Shown in pieces: positions 39,723 to 50,960 of a stretch of 64,000 bases of DNA (position 1 is its first letter; every line of letters starts with the position of its first letter). The position numbers were made by a program, and so were the translations under genes. The notes under the pieces were generated by a model. That model was given only the letters and a program-made list of their open reading frames with translations. It was not told the origin of the DNA and did no database searches. Origin of the DNA: Ardenticatenaceae bacterium (GTDB lineage Bacteria > Chloroflexota > Anaerolineae > Promineifilales > Promineifilaceae); NCBI GenBank assembly GCA_020634565.1, contig JACKBN010000014.1, forward strand, positions 62,001 through 126,000. Direction: 5' to 3'.

Positions 39723-40409
39723 ATGGCGCAAGTGTGGCAAAAATTTCTAACAGTTCCGCATACGCTTTTGCGGCCCGATGATCAATGGTATGCTTGGCAG
39801 ATGCATTCAGAATTACAGCCTTATTTTCAAGATATTCCCCTAACTGACAGCCTGGCACGAGATGTAACGGCCGTTCTCACCCATCACGCCTTCCCTAAAA
39901 TCGCCGGGCACGTGGCCCGCGTCGCCACCGAGGCCAAGCGACTGGCCATCCAGTTTGGCGCAGATGAAGATGGCGCGGAAACAGCCGGTTGGCTGCACGA
40001 CATCAGCGCCATCATTCCCGATGCGGCGCGAGTGGAACTGTGCGCCACCTTTGGCATTCCTGTATTGCCCGGCGAAGCAGAGTTCCCCATGATTTTGCAT
40101 CAAAAACTAAGTGCGGTGGTGGCTCAAGAACTGTTTGGCGTGGTGGACCCAGCCGTGCTCAGCGCCATCGGCTGCCACACCACCTTAAAAGCGGGCGCCA
40201 GCCTGTTGGACAAGATTGTATTTATTGCTGACAAAATCAAATGGGATCAGCCCGGCGAGCCGCCGTATCTGGCTGAATTGGAAACGGCCGTTACCCACAA
40301 CATCGACGACGCCTGCCGCGTGTACCTAAATTACCTCTGGCAGAAGCGCGACACCTTGCGCTACGTGCATCCCTGGTTCCAGGCCGCTTATGAGGAAATG
40401 ACAAGGTGA
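39723..40409 (+). CDS. HD-domain phosphohydrolase, YqeK-like
   Basis: 228 residues. The HD metal site is visible: H in A-G-H-V-A-R-V, the H-D pair in A-G-W-L-H-D-I-S, another His in I-L-H-Q-K-L and I-G-C-H-T-T, and the final Asp in F-I-A-D-K-I. This order and the C-H-T motif match YqeK, a symmetrical diadenosine-tetraphosphate hydrolase. The protein has about 50 residues before the HD domain; a start at the ATG 39801 would bring it to normal YqeK length. Neither start has a strong ribosome site. The usual neighbours nadD and rsfS are absent. Confidence 0.82.
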   Translation: MAQVWQKFLTVPHTLLRPDDQWYAWQMHSELQPYFQDIPLTDSLARDVTAVLTHHAFPKIAGHVARVATEAKRLAIQFGADEDGAETAGWLHDISAIIPDAARVELCATFGIPVLPGEAEFPMILHQKLSAVVAQELFGVVDPAVLSAIGCHTTLKAGASLLDKIVFIADKIKWDQPGEPPYLAELETAVTHNIDDACRVYLNYLWQKRDTLRYVHPWFQAAYEEMTR

Positions 40410-40447
40410 CCGGGTGAAACGTCACCCAATCACCTTGTCACAACAAA

Positions 40448-43198
<2,751 letters not shown>

Positions 43199-43279
43199 TG
43201 TGTATTGCTCCTGTTGAATCTTGCAACATTTTACGAATCCTCCGGTATTTCTAACTATCTGCTGGAGGCTGCATTTTTA

Positions 43280-44233
43280 ATGAAACGTTACGAAAAATTG
43301 TTATTTATCCTGGCCAATGGCTATGTGCTGCTCTTTTTTTCAGAGATGATGTTTTGGGGCAGCATGTCCCTTAATGAGATACCGTTGACCTGGTTAGCTT
43401 ACTCTATTATCGGTTTTTTGTTTTTAACGGCCGTTTCCCACTTCCACATCCAAGAAATATGGGGGCTATTTCTGGCAGGCGCTCTGTTCGGCTGGCTGGC
43501 CGAAGGGGTGATTGTGACCACCACCTATGAGGAACTGCCGTTAAGCCTGTCGTTTACCGGGCTGGCCTGGCATGCATTGTTAACCATCTGGCTGGGTTGG
43601 TATTGGCTGCCGGCAGCGCTGCGGCAAGACAATGTGTGGCAGGTTGTGCGGCGGGCCGGAGCCACAGGTATGCTGTTTGGCCTCTGGCTGCTGGCGTGGC
43701 AGGTAGAAACCCATCCCGGCAGCACCCCCACCCCTGGCAGCTTTTTCGGGTTTGCCCTTATCAGCGCCACTGGTTTAGGCATGAGTTATTGGCTGATGCA
43801 CCGGCTGGAGGGGAGACGCTTTCAGGCTGGCAAATGGGAGATAACGGCCGTTTCCGGGCTCTTGCTGCTTTGTTTTGCCATTCAGACTGTGCCGTCTGCC
43901 CCGATTGCCCTGCTTATTTTGCCACTACTGCTGCTGTTGTTAATAATCCCGCTGGCTAAATCCAGGTCAGCGGCTGCTCATTCCCTGCTCACAGCGTTTA
44001 CGGGTTCGCTCAAGCTAAAGAACCTTCTGGCGCTGACCGCGCTGCCGACTACTGCTATTGTCACCTTTTCGGTTGCAACCTGGTTACAGATACCGCCCTA
44101 CACCCACTACGTGCTGTATGCTATCACCACACCGCTGGGGTTTGTGCTGCTGGGCTTTGCAATTTTTAAGTTATGGCGCAGAAGTGGAAAGGAAACGGCC
44201 GTACCTGCCAGCCTTCAAAAACAGTGGAAATAA
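43280..44233 (+). CDS. Polytopic membrane protein of unknown function
   Basis: 317 residues with eight or nine hydrophobic helices and almost no soluble part. I do not recognise a family. The ATG at 43280 with GGAGG about 12 bases upstream is preferred; a TTG at 43205 would add 25 residues unlike a membrane protein start. It is convergent with pyrE. Confidence 0.6.
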   Translation: MKRYEKLLFILANGYVLLFFSEMMFWGSMSLNEIPLTWLAYSIIGFLFLTAVSHFHIQEIWGLFLAGALFGWLAEGVIVTTTYEELPLSLSFTGLAWHALLTIWLGWYWLPAALRQDNVWQVVRRAGATGMLFGLWLLAWQVETHPGSTPTPGSFFGFALISATGLGMSYWLMHRLEGRRFQAGKWEITAVSGLLLLCFAIQTVPSAPIALLILPLLLLLLIIPLAKSRSAAAHSLLTAFTGSLKLKNLLALTALPTTAIVTFSVATWLQIPPYTHYVLYAITTPLGFVLLGFAIFKLWRRSGKETAVPASLQKQWK

Positions 44234-44248
44234 GTGACTGCGTAACAA

Positions 44249-44848
44249 CTATAGAGATTTTAATATCTTGTCGCGTTCTTTGCTGCTAATTCGCTGATGC
44301 TCTTCCAAAATGGAAAGCAACCGGCTGATACTCATCGCTGCGTGCAGCTTGTAGCCTTGCTCCTGCATGGTCTCAATGCCGCCCTGCTCCCGATCAATCA
44401 ACACGACCGCCTCGTTCACCTGCAAACCAGATGCTTTCAGCGCCACAATTGCCTGCAAAATAGAATCGCCAGAAGTGATCAGGTCGTCAACGACAACGGC
44501 CGTTTGCCCCACCTGATACACCCCCTCAATATGCTTACCCGTGCCGTAGCTCTTGGCCGTCTTGCGCGGATAAATCAGCGGCTTGTCCAGATCCAGACAC
44601 AGCGCCGTGCCCAACGGCAAGCCCGCCAGCGGCGTCGCCGCCAGCAGATCAAACGACAAGCCATCCAGCACCGTCCGGTAAGCAGCCACCGCCTGGCGCA
44701 GCGCCTGCGGATGAGAAACCAGCACGCGCAAATCCAGGTAAATGCGGGATCTTTTACCGCTGTGCAATTTGAACTTACCTAGCTGCACAGCGCCAATATC
44801 AAACAATGTCAGGGCAAATTGTTCTAAGGGGGATAAGGTCTCGCTCAT
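44249..44848 (-). CDS. pyrE: Orotate phosphoribosyltransferase
   Basis: Joins orotate and PRPP to make OMP in pyrimidine synthesis. 199 residues with the PRPP loop V-V-V-D-D-L-I-T-S-G-D-S (about residues 118-129), an early K-L-H-S-G-K-R-S segment, and Y-P-R-K-T-A-K-S-Y-G-T-G-K, the mobile loop. The start at 44848 (M-S-E-T-L-S) fits the family; a longer reading to 44890 is unlikely. No other pyr gene is near. Confidence 0.93.
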   Translation of the reverse strand: MSETLSPLEQFALTLFDIGAVQLGKFKLHSGKRSRIYLDLRVLVSHPQALRQAVAAYRTVLDGLSFDLLAATPLAGLPLGTALCLDLDKPLIYPRKTAKSYGTGKHIEGVYQVGQTAVVVDDLITSGDSILQAIVALKASGLQVNEAVVLIDREQGGIETMQEQGYKLHAAMSISRLLSILEEHQRISSKERDKILKSL

Positions 44849-44958
44849 GGAGCACGATGTTAACACGGTTTCAAGATTCGGTAAACACAATTTTGTTTCG
44901 CCCAGGCAGGTGGTGTTGTGATAAAGTGGAGCAATTCTGTTTACATGAAGAGGACTTG

Positions 44959-45837
44959 ATGAAACGGCCGTTATTCCTGATCATTTTGCTTTTTGTAGTC
45001 GCGTGTACACCCACGATTGTTCCAGAGCAGTCGGCACCCACAGTTTTACCCACACCTACGGAACGGGCCACAGCAACGGCCGTTCCGCCCACCGAAACAC
45101 CACTCCCGCCCACCAGCACCCACACACCGGTGCCAACCAGTACGCCCAGCCCGGAACCGACCGCCACGCCAACGGCCGTTGGGCAATTCCAGTTCGAATT
45201 CATTTCGGTGAATCTCGATCCTGCGCTTGTGGCCACACTCTATCCCAAAGTTTCAGAAGATGGCCAGGCCATAACGCTTCTTTTTGCGGAGGATGGCTAC
45301 TGTGTCCTTGATGGCTGCCTCTATTTCCGGCGGATGGATGGCTTGCCCGAAGTGCTGGTGGAGATGATGATGGGGGTGAAAACGGCCGTAACCAACCAGG
45401 ACAGCAGCTATGAATTCAAAACTGACCGTGTGGCCCTGATTTTACAAACCCACACGCAACTGCTGACCACCGATTACCTGCAAGGCATCCGCGCCGTCAC
45501 CTATAAAACGCAAAACCTGCCGCTCATTAGCAACGGCGCCCTCACCTATGAGTTTAGGGGAATCACGGCAGACGGCCGTTATTTTGTTCAGGCGTGGGTG
45601 CCCGTATCGCTGCCTTTTTTGCCCGATAGCAGCGATCCTATCCAAGAAAACCAGCCCCATTTTGCCGTGCCGCTGCCCGAAATTACGACCAGCCGAGACG
45701 AAGAGCTGTATGAAATTCTAGGAGCTTACAACGAGGAAGTGGCCGTGTTTGTACACGAGGCCACCGATGACACCTTTACCCCCAATTTGGCGGCGATTGA
45801 CGCACTAATTCAGTCAATTACCGTCGCCGATGAATAA
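44959..45837 (+). CDS. Predicted lipoprotein with Thr/Pro-rich linker
   Basis: 292 residues from the ATG at 44959 (AGAGG upstream). Signal peptide M-K-R-P-L-F-L-I-I with lipobox V-V-A-C, then about 50 residues of Thr, Pro and Ser repeats, then a globular domain of 200 residues that I do not recognise. Two ACGGCCGT copies lie in the linker and one codes K-R-P at the very start, showing how the octamer shapes even the signal peptide. The stop overlaps the first possible start of the next gene, so the two may be co-transcribed. Confidence 0.65.
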   Translation: MKRPLFLIILLFVVACTPTIVPEQSAPTVLPTPTERATATAVPPTETPLPPTSTHTPVPTSTPSPEPTATPTAVGQFQFEFISVNLDPALVATLYPKVSEDGQAITLLFAEDGYCVLDGCLYFRRMDGLPEVLVEMMMGVKTAVTNQDSSYEFKTDRVALILQTHTQLLTTDYLQGIRAVTYKTQNLPLISNGALTYEFRGITADGRYFVQAWVPVSLPFLPDSSDPIQENQPHFAVPLPEITTSRDEELYEILGAYNEEVAVFVHEATDDTFTPNLAAIDALIQSITVADE

Positions 45838-45850
45838 AGAGGACTTAGTT

Positions 45851-47047
45851 GTGAAAGAAAAACAGTTTATCACCCGCGCCGTTCATGCCGGTGAGCGCGC
45901 CGATTTTAGCAACGTGAATTCTGTCGTTACCCCAATTTTCCCCTCTGTGGGCTACACCTTTGCCGACTCCAACGAGTTAGATGCTGTGTTGGGTGGTGAG
46001 CAGCCGGGTTACGTTTACTCGCCCCGTTACGCCAATCCGACGATAGTAGCTTTGGAAACGGCCGTTGCCAATCTGGAAGGTGCCGAAGCCGCTCTGGCCC
46101 TGCCCTCCGGCATGGCAGCAATCCATCTGGCGCTGTTGGGCGCGGGCGTGCGGGCCGGCAGCCACGTCATCGCCGCTGCCGATGTGTACGGGGCGACCTA
46201 CACGCTGCTGCAAAACATCTTCACCGAGTTGGGCGCCACGGTGCATCTGGTAGATGTGCTGGATTTGGCGGAGATCAAGCGCATTTTGAAGGAGGTGCCG
46301 GTAACGGCCGTACTCGTCGAAACCATCTCCAACCCGCTTATGAAAGTAGCCGACCTGCCCCAACTGGCCGCCCTGGCCCACACCCACAACGCCCGCTTTC
46401 TGGTAGACAACACCTTCTGCTCACCCTACTTGTGCAATCCCATCCGCTTTGGCGCCGACATGGTGATCCACAGCGCCACCAAATTCATCAGCGGGCACGG
46501 TGACGTGATGGCGGGTCTGGTTGCTACTACTAACGAGCTAAAAAATGAAATGGTGCGTCTCAACAAACTGCTAGGCAGCAGCCTCGGCCCATTTGAAGCG
46601 TGGCTCACCCACCGCGGCCTGAAAACGCTGCCCCTGCGCATGCGCCAGCAGTGCCAAAATGCGCTGACCATCGCCACCTGGCTGCAAAACCATCCCAAAA
46701 TCAGCCAGGTACATTACGCCTTCTTGCCAGACCATCCCCAATTCGATCTGATGCATCAGCTCAGCGGCGGCAAGGGTGGCGGCGCGGTGCTCTCCTTTGA
46801 GGTGCGCGGCGCGGGCAAGCCGGAAATCTTCGCCCTTATGGACGCCTTACAGCTCATCCAGCCTGCCACCTCGCTGGGCGACATCTACTCGCTAATGCTC
46901 TACCCGGCCATCTCCTCCCATCGCACGCTCACCTCAGATGAGCGCCACAGCCTGGGCATCGGCGATGGCCTGCTGCGCCTCTCCGCCGGCATCGAAGACG
47001 CCGCCGACATCCAGGCCGATTTGGCACAGGCGCTAGAAATTGTTTAA
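45851..47047 (+). CDS. Trans-sulfuration PLP enzyme (cystathionine gamma-synthase/lyase family)
   Basis: About 398 residues of the Cys/Met-metabolism PLP family. The start T-R-A-V-H-A-G, Y-S-P-R-Y-A-N-P-T, L-P-S-G-M-A-A-I-H, V-E-T-I-S-N-P-L, D-N-T-F-C-S-P-Y and the PLP lysine in H-S-A-T-K-F-I-S-G-H-G-D are all present. Whether it is a gamma-synthase, gamma-lyase or sulfhydrylase cannot be decided. The GTG at 45851 has GAGG eight bases upstream; an ATG at 45830 overlaps the previous stop and is the alternative. Confidence 0.92.
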   Translation: MKEKQFITRAVHAGERADFSNVNSVVTPIFPSVGYTFADSNELDAVLGGEQPGYVYSPRYANPTIVALETAVANLEGAEAALALPSGMAAIHLALLGAGVRAGSHVIAAADVYGATYTLLQNIFTELGATVHLVDVLDLAEIKRILKEVPVTAVLVETISNPLMKVADLPQLAALAHTHNARFLVDNTFCSPYLCNPIRFGADMVIHSATKFISGHGDVMAGLVATTNELKNEMVRLNKLLGSSLGPFEAWLTHRGLKTLPLRMRQQCQNALTIATWLQNHPKISQVHYAFLPDHPQFDLMHQLSGGKGGGAVLSFEVRGAGKPEIFALMDALQLIQPATSLGDIYSLMLYPAISSHRTLTSDERHSLGIGDGLLRLSAGIEDAADIQADLAQALEIV

Positions 47048-47121
47048 ATGTTTTTGATTAATCTCGTGTTGGACTCGCCATACAAATTGAGAGGTTTGCG
47101 TGGCCAAGGATCGTGGCTGCC

Positions 47122-47178
47122 ATTTCCCCGGAAACTTTTTGTTGTGCAAATTCCGTCAGGGGCAGTTTCCGGGGAAAT
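47122..47178. repeat. Inverted repeat ATTTCCCCGGAAAC
   Basis: ATTTCCCCGGAAAC (47122-47135) and its perfect complement (47165-47178) with a 29-base spacer. Related to 26247-26301 in arm sequence and geometry. It follows the PLP enzyme gene and stands directly before the next repeat. Confidence 0.75.
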
Positions 47179-47195
47179 TTGGGGTAGGCCGCGCT

Positions 47196-47256
47196 AGATT
47201 GGTCCAATCTTAGCAACTCTTTTTGCCGCTTGCTGCCAGTTAGATTGGACCAATCT
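47196..47256. repeat. Paired palindromic repeat, copy 2 (AGATTGGTCCAATCT)
   Basis: AGATTGGTCCAATCT (47196-47210) and AGATTGGACCAATCT (47242-47256) with a 31-base spacer. Each arm is a 15-base palindrome around a single central base. It lies upstream of the VanZ-like gene. Confidence 0.85.
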
Positions 47257-47296
47257 TTATAGGAGTTATATTAAGGAGAAACGGCCGTAACCAACC

Positions 47297-47632
47297 ATGA
47301 CCAGCCATACCTATCGTCTTTTATTTAGCCTGAACCTTGGCTTTATCATTATTGCCTCGCTTATCCCCAGTTCCATGCCCTCCTTGTGGAATCTGGACAA
47401 AGTCGGCCATTTTGCTGCCTACGCCAGCCTCTTCACCATGGCGCAGTTTGCCTTTCCGGCCACCGCAACTCGCGTAAAAATATTTTTCCTTGCCGTGGGC
47501 CTGGGCATCATGCTGGAATGGCTGCAATCCTTTGTGCCGGGCCGCGAAACATCAGCGCTGGACGCCATCGCCAACACCATTGGCCTCCTCTTTGGCATTC
47601 TCCTCTATCGCTTCCTGAAAAGTTTCCTTTAA
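47297..47632 (+). CDS. VanZ-like small membrane protein
   Basis: 111 residues, four hydrophobic helices. D-K-V-G-H-F-A-A-Y in the middle and E-W-L-Q-S-F-V-P-G-R with D-A-I-A-N-T-I-G near the end are the VanZ-like family marks. The function is not known outside teicoplanin resistance. AAGGAG lies about 18 bases before the ATG, unusually far, because an ACGGCCGT octamer sits between them. Confidence 0.85.
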   Translation: MTSHTYRLLFSLNLGFIIIASLIPSSMPSLWNLDKVGHFAAYASLFTMAQFAFPATATRVKIFFLAVGLGIMLEWLQSFVPGRETSALDAIANTIGLLFGILLYRFLKSFL

Positions 47633-47656
47633 CTCTCGCTAACCACTGGCGGCAAA

Positions 47657-47686
47657 TTGGCATTTTTAGCCAGTTGCATCTATAAC
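47657..47686 (+). promoter_or_regulatory. Putative promoter of osmC
   Basis: TTGGCA (47657-47662), 18-base spacer, TATAAC (47681-47686), placed about 45 bases before the osmC start. Confidence 0.4.
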
Positions 47687-47731
47687 AGGCATCCGATTCA
47701 ACAAATTAGCCTATAAAAAGGAGTAACAGTT

Positions 47732-48163
47732 ATGACTGTAAGTAACTCAAGCGCAACCTGGGAAGGAAGTTTGAAGGAAGGAAAGGGAACGATGGTGGTG
47801 GGAAACGGCCGTTACACAGGCCCTTTCACCCGTGCATCCCGCTTTGCCGACGGCGAAGGCAGCAATCCGGAAGAATTGATTGGCGCGGCTCACGCAGGCT
47901 GCTACTCAATGTTCCTGGCCGCTTTACTCTCCAATGATGGCCACCCCCCTAACAGCATCCACACCACCGCTAAAGTCCACATCGGCCAGGTAGACGGCGC
48001 GCCAACCATCCACACCATTGAACTCAACTGCGAAGCCGAGGTGCCCGGCATTGATAACGACGCGCTGCAAGAGTATGCCGAAAAGGCCAAAGCAGGCTGC
48101 CCTGTCTCTAAAGCGCTGGCCGGTGTCAAGGATATTCAGCTAACGGCCGTTCTCAAAAACTAA
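47732..48163 (+). CDS. osmC: OsmC-family peroxiredoxin
   Basis: 143 residues. The two redox cysteines are at 57 (A-H-A-G-C-Y) and 123 (A-G-C-P-V-S-K-A), with N-P-E-E-L-I-G-A before the first. It reduces organic hydroperoxides with thiols in the cytoplasm. The sequence G-N-G-R-Y-T-G-P-F is more like OsmC than Ohr. AAGGAG lies eight bases before the ATG. Confidence 0.93.
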   Translation: MTVSNSSATWEGSLKEGKGTMVVGNGRYTGPFTRASRFADGEGSNPEELIGAAHAGCYSMFLAALLSNDGHPPNSIHTTAKVHIGQVDGAPTIHTIELNCEAEVPGIDNDALQEYAEKAKAGCPVSKALAGVKDIQLTAVLKN

Positions 48164-48174
48164 CGTCCCCGCCC

Positions 48175-48233
48175 AGATTGGTCCGATCTAACCTGAAAAA
48201 ATTACCCAGGGAGCCTTTAGATTGGACCAATCT
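48175..48233. repeat. Paired palindromic repeat, copy 3
   Basis: AGATTGGTCCGATCT (48175-48189, one base off the consensus) and AGATTGGACCAATCT (48219-48233) with a 29-base spacer, just after osmC. Confidence 0.85.
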
Positions 48234-48275
48234 CATACCACCAACCCACCGTAATTCCACCAAATCGCCACCTTC

Positions 48276-48304
48276 TTGACAGGTTGACACCGCACAGGTA
48301 AAAA
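48276..48304 (+). promoter_or_regulatory. Putative promoter of the MoxR operon
   Basis: TTGACA (48276-48281), 17-base spacer, TAAAAA (48299-48304). A second TTGACA begins at 48284. The leader to the moxR ATG is about 80 bases. Confidence 0.45.
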
Positions 48305-48391
48305 TATCGTATTGTTGCTCAGGGCGTCATCATCATCGTTGCCAGCAGCACCGCGCCCTCCGCGAATATTAGTAACCTGTGGAGCAAAATT

Positions 48392-49345
48392 ATGGAGATC
48401 GAACGTGTCGCCGAGCGCAGCCAGCGCGTTGTTGTGGAAGTTGAAAAAGCGATTATTGGCAAACGAAACTTATTGCGGCAAATCATGACGGCCGTTCTTG
48501 CTGGCGGCCACGTGCTGCTGGAAGATTATCCTGGGCTGGGCAAAACATTGCTGGCCAACAGCTTCGCCACCGCGCTGGGTCTCGCCTTCAAACGCATCCA
48601 GTTCACCCCCGACCTGCTGCCCGGCGACATCACCGGCGGCTATGTGTTCAACCGGGCCAGCGGCGAATTTGAGCTGCGCACCGGCCCCCTCTTTGCCAAC
48701 ATCGTCCTGGCTGACGAAATCAACCGCGCTTCACCTAAAACCCAATCGGCCCTGCTGGAAGCGATGCAAGAGTACCAGGTGACGCTGGAAGGCGAAACGA
48801 TGCCCCTGCCACGGCCGTTTCTCGTCCTGGCCACCCAAAACCCCATCGAATACGAAGGCACCTTTCCCCTGCCAGAAGCGCAGCTGGATCGCTTCCTCAT
48901 GAAGCTCTCCGTTGGCTACCCAACCCCGGCGGAGGAGCAAGAAATCCTGCGGCTGCGGCGGGAACGGCAGCAAGACGAAGTGAGCTTGAAGCCAATCACC
49001 AATGCCGAAGAGCTGGCCGATATGCGCCGCGCTATCGAGCAGGTGTACATTGAGCCAGACATTGAACAGTACATGGTGGCCCTGGTGTCGGCCACGCGCA
49101 AAGACAGCCGGATTGCCGTGGGGGCCAGCCCTCGCGCCTCGTTGGCCTTCATGAAGCTGGCGCGCGCCTGGGCCGTATTAGACGGCCGTTCCTTTGTCAT
49201 TCCTGATGATGTGAAGCAGTTTATCCAGCCCGTGCTGGCCCATCGGCTGCTGCTACAGCCGGATTTATGGATGAAGCGAAACGCGGCGCAGGACGTCATT
49301 CAAAAAGTGACCAGTGCCGTGCCTGTACCCGTCATCGAGGTGTAA
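48392..49345 (+). CDS. MoxR-family AAA+ ATPase
   Basis: 317 residues. Walker A in P-G-L-G-K-T-L-L (about 45-52), Walker B L-A-D-E-I-N-R-A, sensor 1 in A-T-Q-N-P-I-E, and the lid domain with S-P-R-A-S-L-A near 250. MoxR ATPases act as chaperones that mature or insert metals into partner complexes, and sit with DUF58 and VWA proteins. It is the first of five tightly packed genes to 52752. Confidence 0.93.
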   Translation: MEIERVAERSQRVVVEVEKAIIGKRNLLRQIMTAVLAGGHVLLEDYPGLGKTLLANSFATALGLAFKRIQFTPDLLPGDITGGYVFNRASGEFELRTGPLFANIVLADEINRASPKTQSALLEAMQEYQVTLEGETMPLPRPFLVLATQNPIEYEGTFPLPEAQLDRFLMKLSVGYPTPAEEQEILRLRRERQQDEVSLKPITNAEELADMRRAIEQVYIEPDIEQYMVALVSATRKDSRIAVGASPRASLAFMKLARAWAVLDGRSFVIPDDVKQFIQPVLAHRLLLQPDLWMKRNAAQDVIQKVTSAVPVPVIEV

Positions 49346-49347
49346 CG

Positions 49348-50316
49348 ATGCGCCAATGGATTGCGGAACGGCCGTTTCTCCAGCGCACCCTGCATATGGC
49401 CACCATCGCGCTGGTCATCGGCACACTGCTGTTTCTGGCCACCATCCTGCCCCGTGCCGAATTTCGGAGCGGCGATGGCCTGCTTGAACTGCTGGATGCC
49501 ATACTCGCCCTCTTCACCGAGCGGGCTGCCCCCCAGCCGATTATTTTGCCCCCGTCGTTTTGGGATATCTTCGCCCTGAGTTTTTGGATCTTCTTCCTCG
49601 CTTCTTTAGGCTATTTTATCTTCACCAAAGACAAAGAGGTGGTAAATCCGGCGCGGATTAAGAAACTGGTGCAAGTATTCCTCTTTGTCTGGATTTGCGC
49701 GATTATCTTGCCGCTACTCTACATAGCCAACCAGCCCACAGAAGAAGAGGAAACGGTTAGCGGCGAAGCAGTTGATCTGGTTTTTGATGATTTTGAGACC
49801 GCCCAGCTACAACAACGCCTGGAAGACGTGCTGCTAGAACTGCCGGAACAGCCCTCTGCCGATGCGGCGCTCATCTTCATCGGCATCCTTTTTGCCATCA
49901 TCCTTGCCGGCATGCTGTGGCAATGGTGGCGATATCGGCGGGAACTCAAATCGTTTGCCGAGTTGCCGGTGGATGATTTGCGCCTGCGTGCCCTGCAAGC
50001 GCTGCATGAACTGCGCCAGGGAGATGCGCCTCTAGCTGATGTCATTCGCCGCTGTTACCGGGAAATGGTACAAACGGTACACGAGCAGCGTGGGGTCTAC
50101 CGGGAACGGCACATGACACCGCGTGAGTTTGAAGAACGCTTGCTCAGGGTTGGCTTTCCTGAACTGCCAGTGCAGCGGCTAACGCGCCTGTTTGAGCAAG
50201 TGCGCTACGGCCATGCCAGCGTGGGCGAGCGTGAAAAGCGGCAGGCCATCGACAGCCTGGAGCGCATTGTGGCCGCCTGCGAACAGTTGGGGCAGCGAGG
50301 ACGGAGGAGTTCCTAA
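49348..50316 (+). CDS. DUF4129-type membrane protein of the MoxR operon
   Basis: 322 residues from the ATG at 49348 (GAGGTG before it, two bases after the moxR stop). Three or four membrane helices, one near each of residues 20, 70, 115 and 195, then a cytoplasmic C-terminal helical domain. The latter has R-C-Y-R-E-M and M-T-P-R-E-F-E-E-R-L, the usual DUF4129 text. Its role is unknown. The stop overlaps the next ATG (TAATG). Confidence 0.82.
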   Translation: MRQWIAERPFLQRTLHMATIALVIGTLLFLATILPRAEFRSGDGLLELLDAILALFTERAAPQPIILPPSFWDIFALSFWIFFLASLGYFIFTKDKEVVNPARIKKLVQVFLFVWICAIILPLLYIANQPTEEEETVSGEAVDLVFDDFETAQLQQRLEDVLLELPEQPSADAALIFIGILFAIILAGMLWQWWRYRRELKSFAELPVDDLRLRALQALHELRQGDAPLADVIRRCYREMVQTVHEQRGVYRERHMTPREFEERLLRVGFPELPVQRLTRLFEQVRYGHASVGEREKRQAIDSLERIVAACEQLGQRGRRSS

Positions 50317-50960
50317 TGTATAAGGACGGAGCTGAAGTGAAACGGCCGTTCCTCTCTTCCCGTGCTCTCCCCCTGACCATTCTGCTGCTGGTAACGGTGC
50401 TGCTCTCGCTGTTCATGCCCGACTTCTTCCGGCAAGTGATCCTGGCGCCAATATTGCCCCGCGTCGCCATTCTCTACGGCATTTACCGGGGCATCCCGGA
50501 AAATGTGATGTGGGGCATATTTATTTTTGTCGCCCTGTGGATCATGCTCTACGCCTTGCGCCCCGATCCCAGCGAAGAGGAAGAAGCTTTTGAAGAGAAG
50601 CCAGGCACCAGTCGGCTCAGCCAGCTGGCCACAATCGCCGCCGATGCCCGCACCGGGCAGCACGCCCGCTGGGAACTCGCCCGCGAAATCCAGCAAGTCA
50701 TCGTCAGCTTGATGAAGACCGAGCCTGGCGAAACGGCCGAATCGCGGCAAGAGCGCATTCAACAAGGCGAACTCAAACCGCCGCCAGAGGTAACAGCCCT
50801 ACTGAACCTGTGTGTCCACCTGCCCAACTACCGCAGCTTTCTGGATGCCCGGGATGCTGCCCCGCGCGGCGAGATTCCGCAACTCGCCAACCTCGATCTG
50901 GCCGCCACCCTCACCGCCCTGGAGCAGTGGCGGCAAGCCCAGCAGGAGCAGTTTGAATGA
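50316..50960 (+). CDS. Membrane protein of the MoxR operon, unknown function
   Basis: 214 residues: two hydrophobic helices in the first 85 residues and a helical, charged C-terminal part. I do not recognise a family. GGAGGAG lies six bases before the ATG. A GTG at 50337 is possible. Coupled to the next gene by an ATGA overlap. Confidence 0.75.
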   Translation: MYKDGAEVKRPFLSSRALPLTILLLVTVLLSLFMPDFFRQVILAPILPRVAILYGIYRGIPENVMWGIFIFVALWIMLYALRPDPSEEEEAFEEKPGTSRLSQLATIAADARTGQHARWELAREIQQVIVSLMKTEPGETAESRQERIQQGELKPPPEVTALLNLCVHLPNYRSFLDARDAAPRGEIPQLANLDLAATLTALEQWRQAQQEQFE

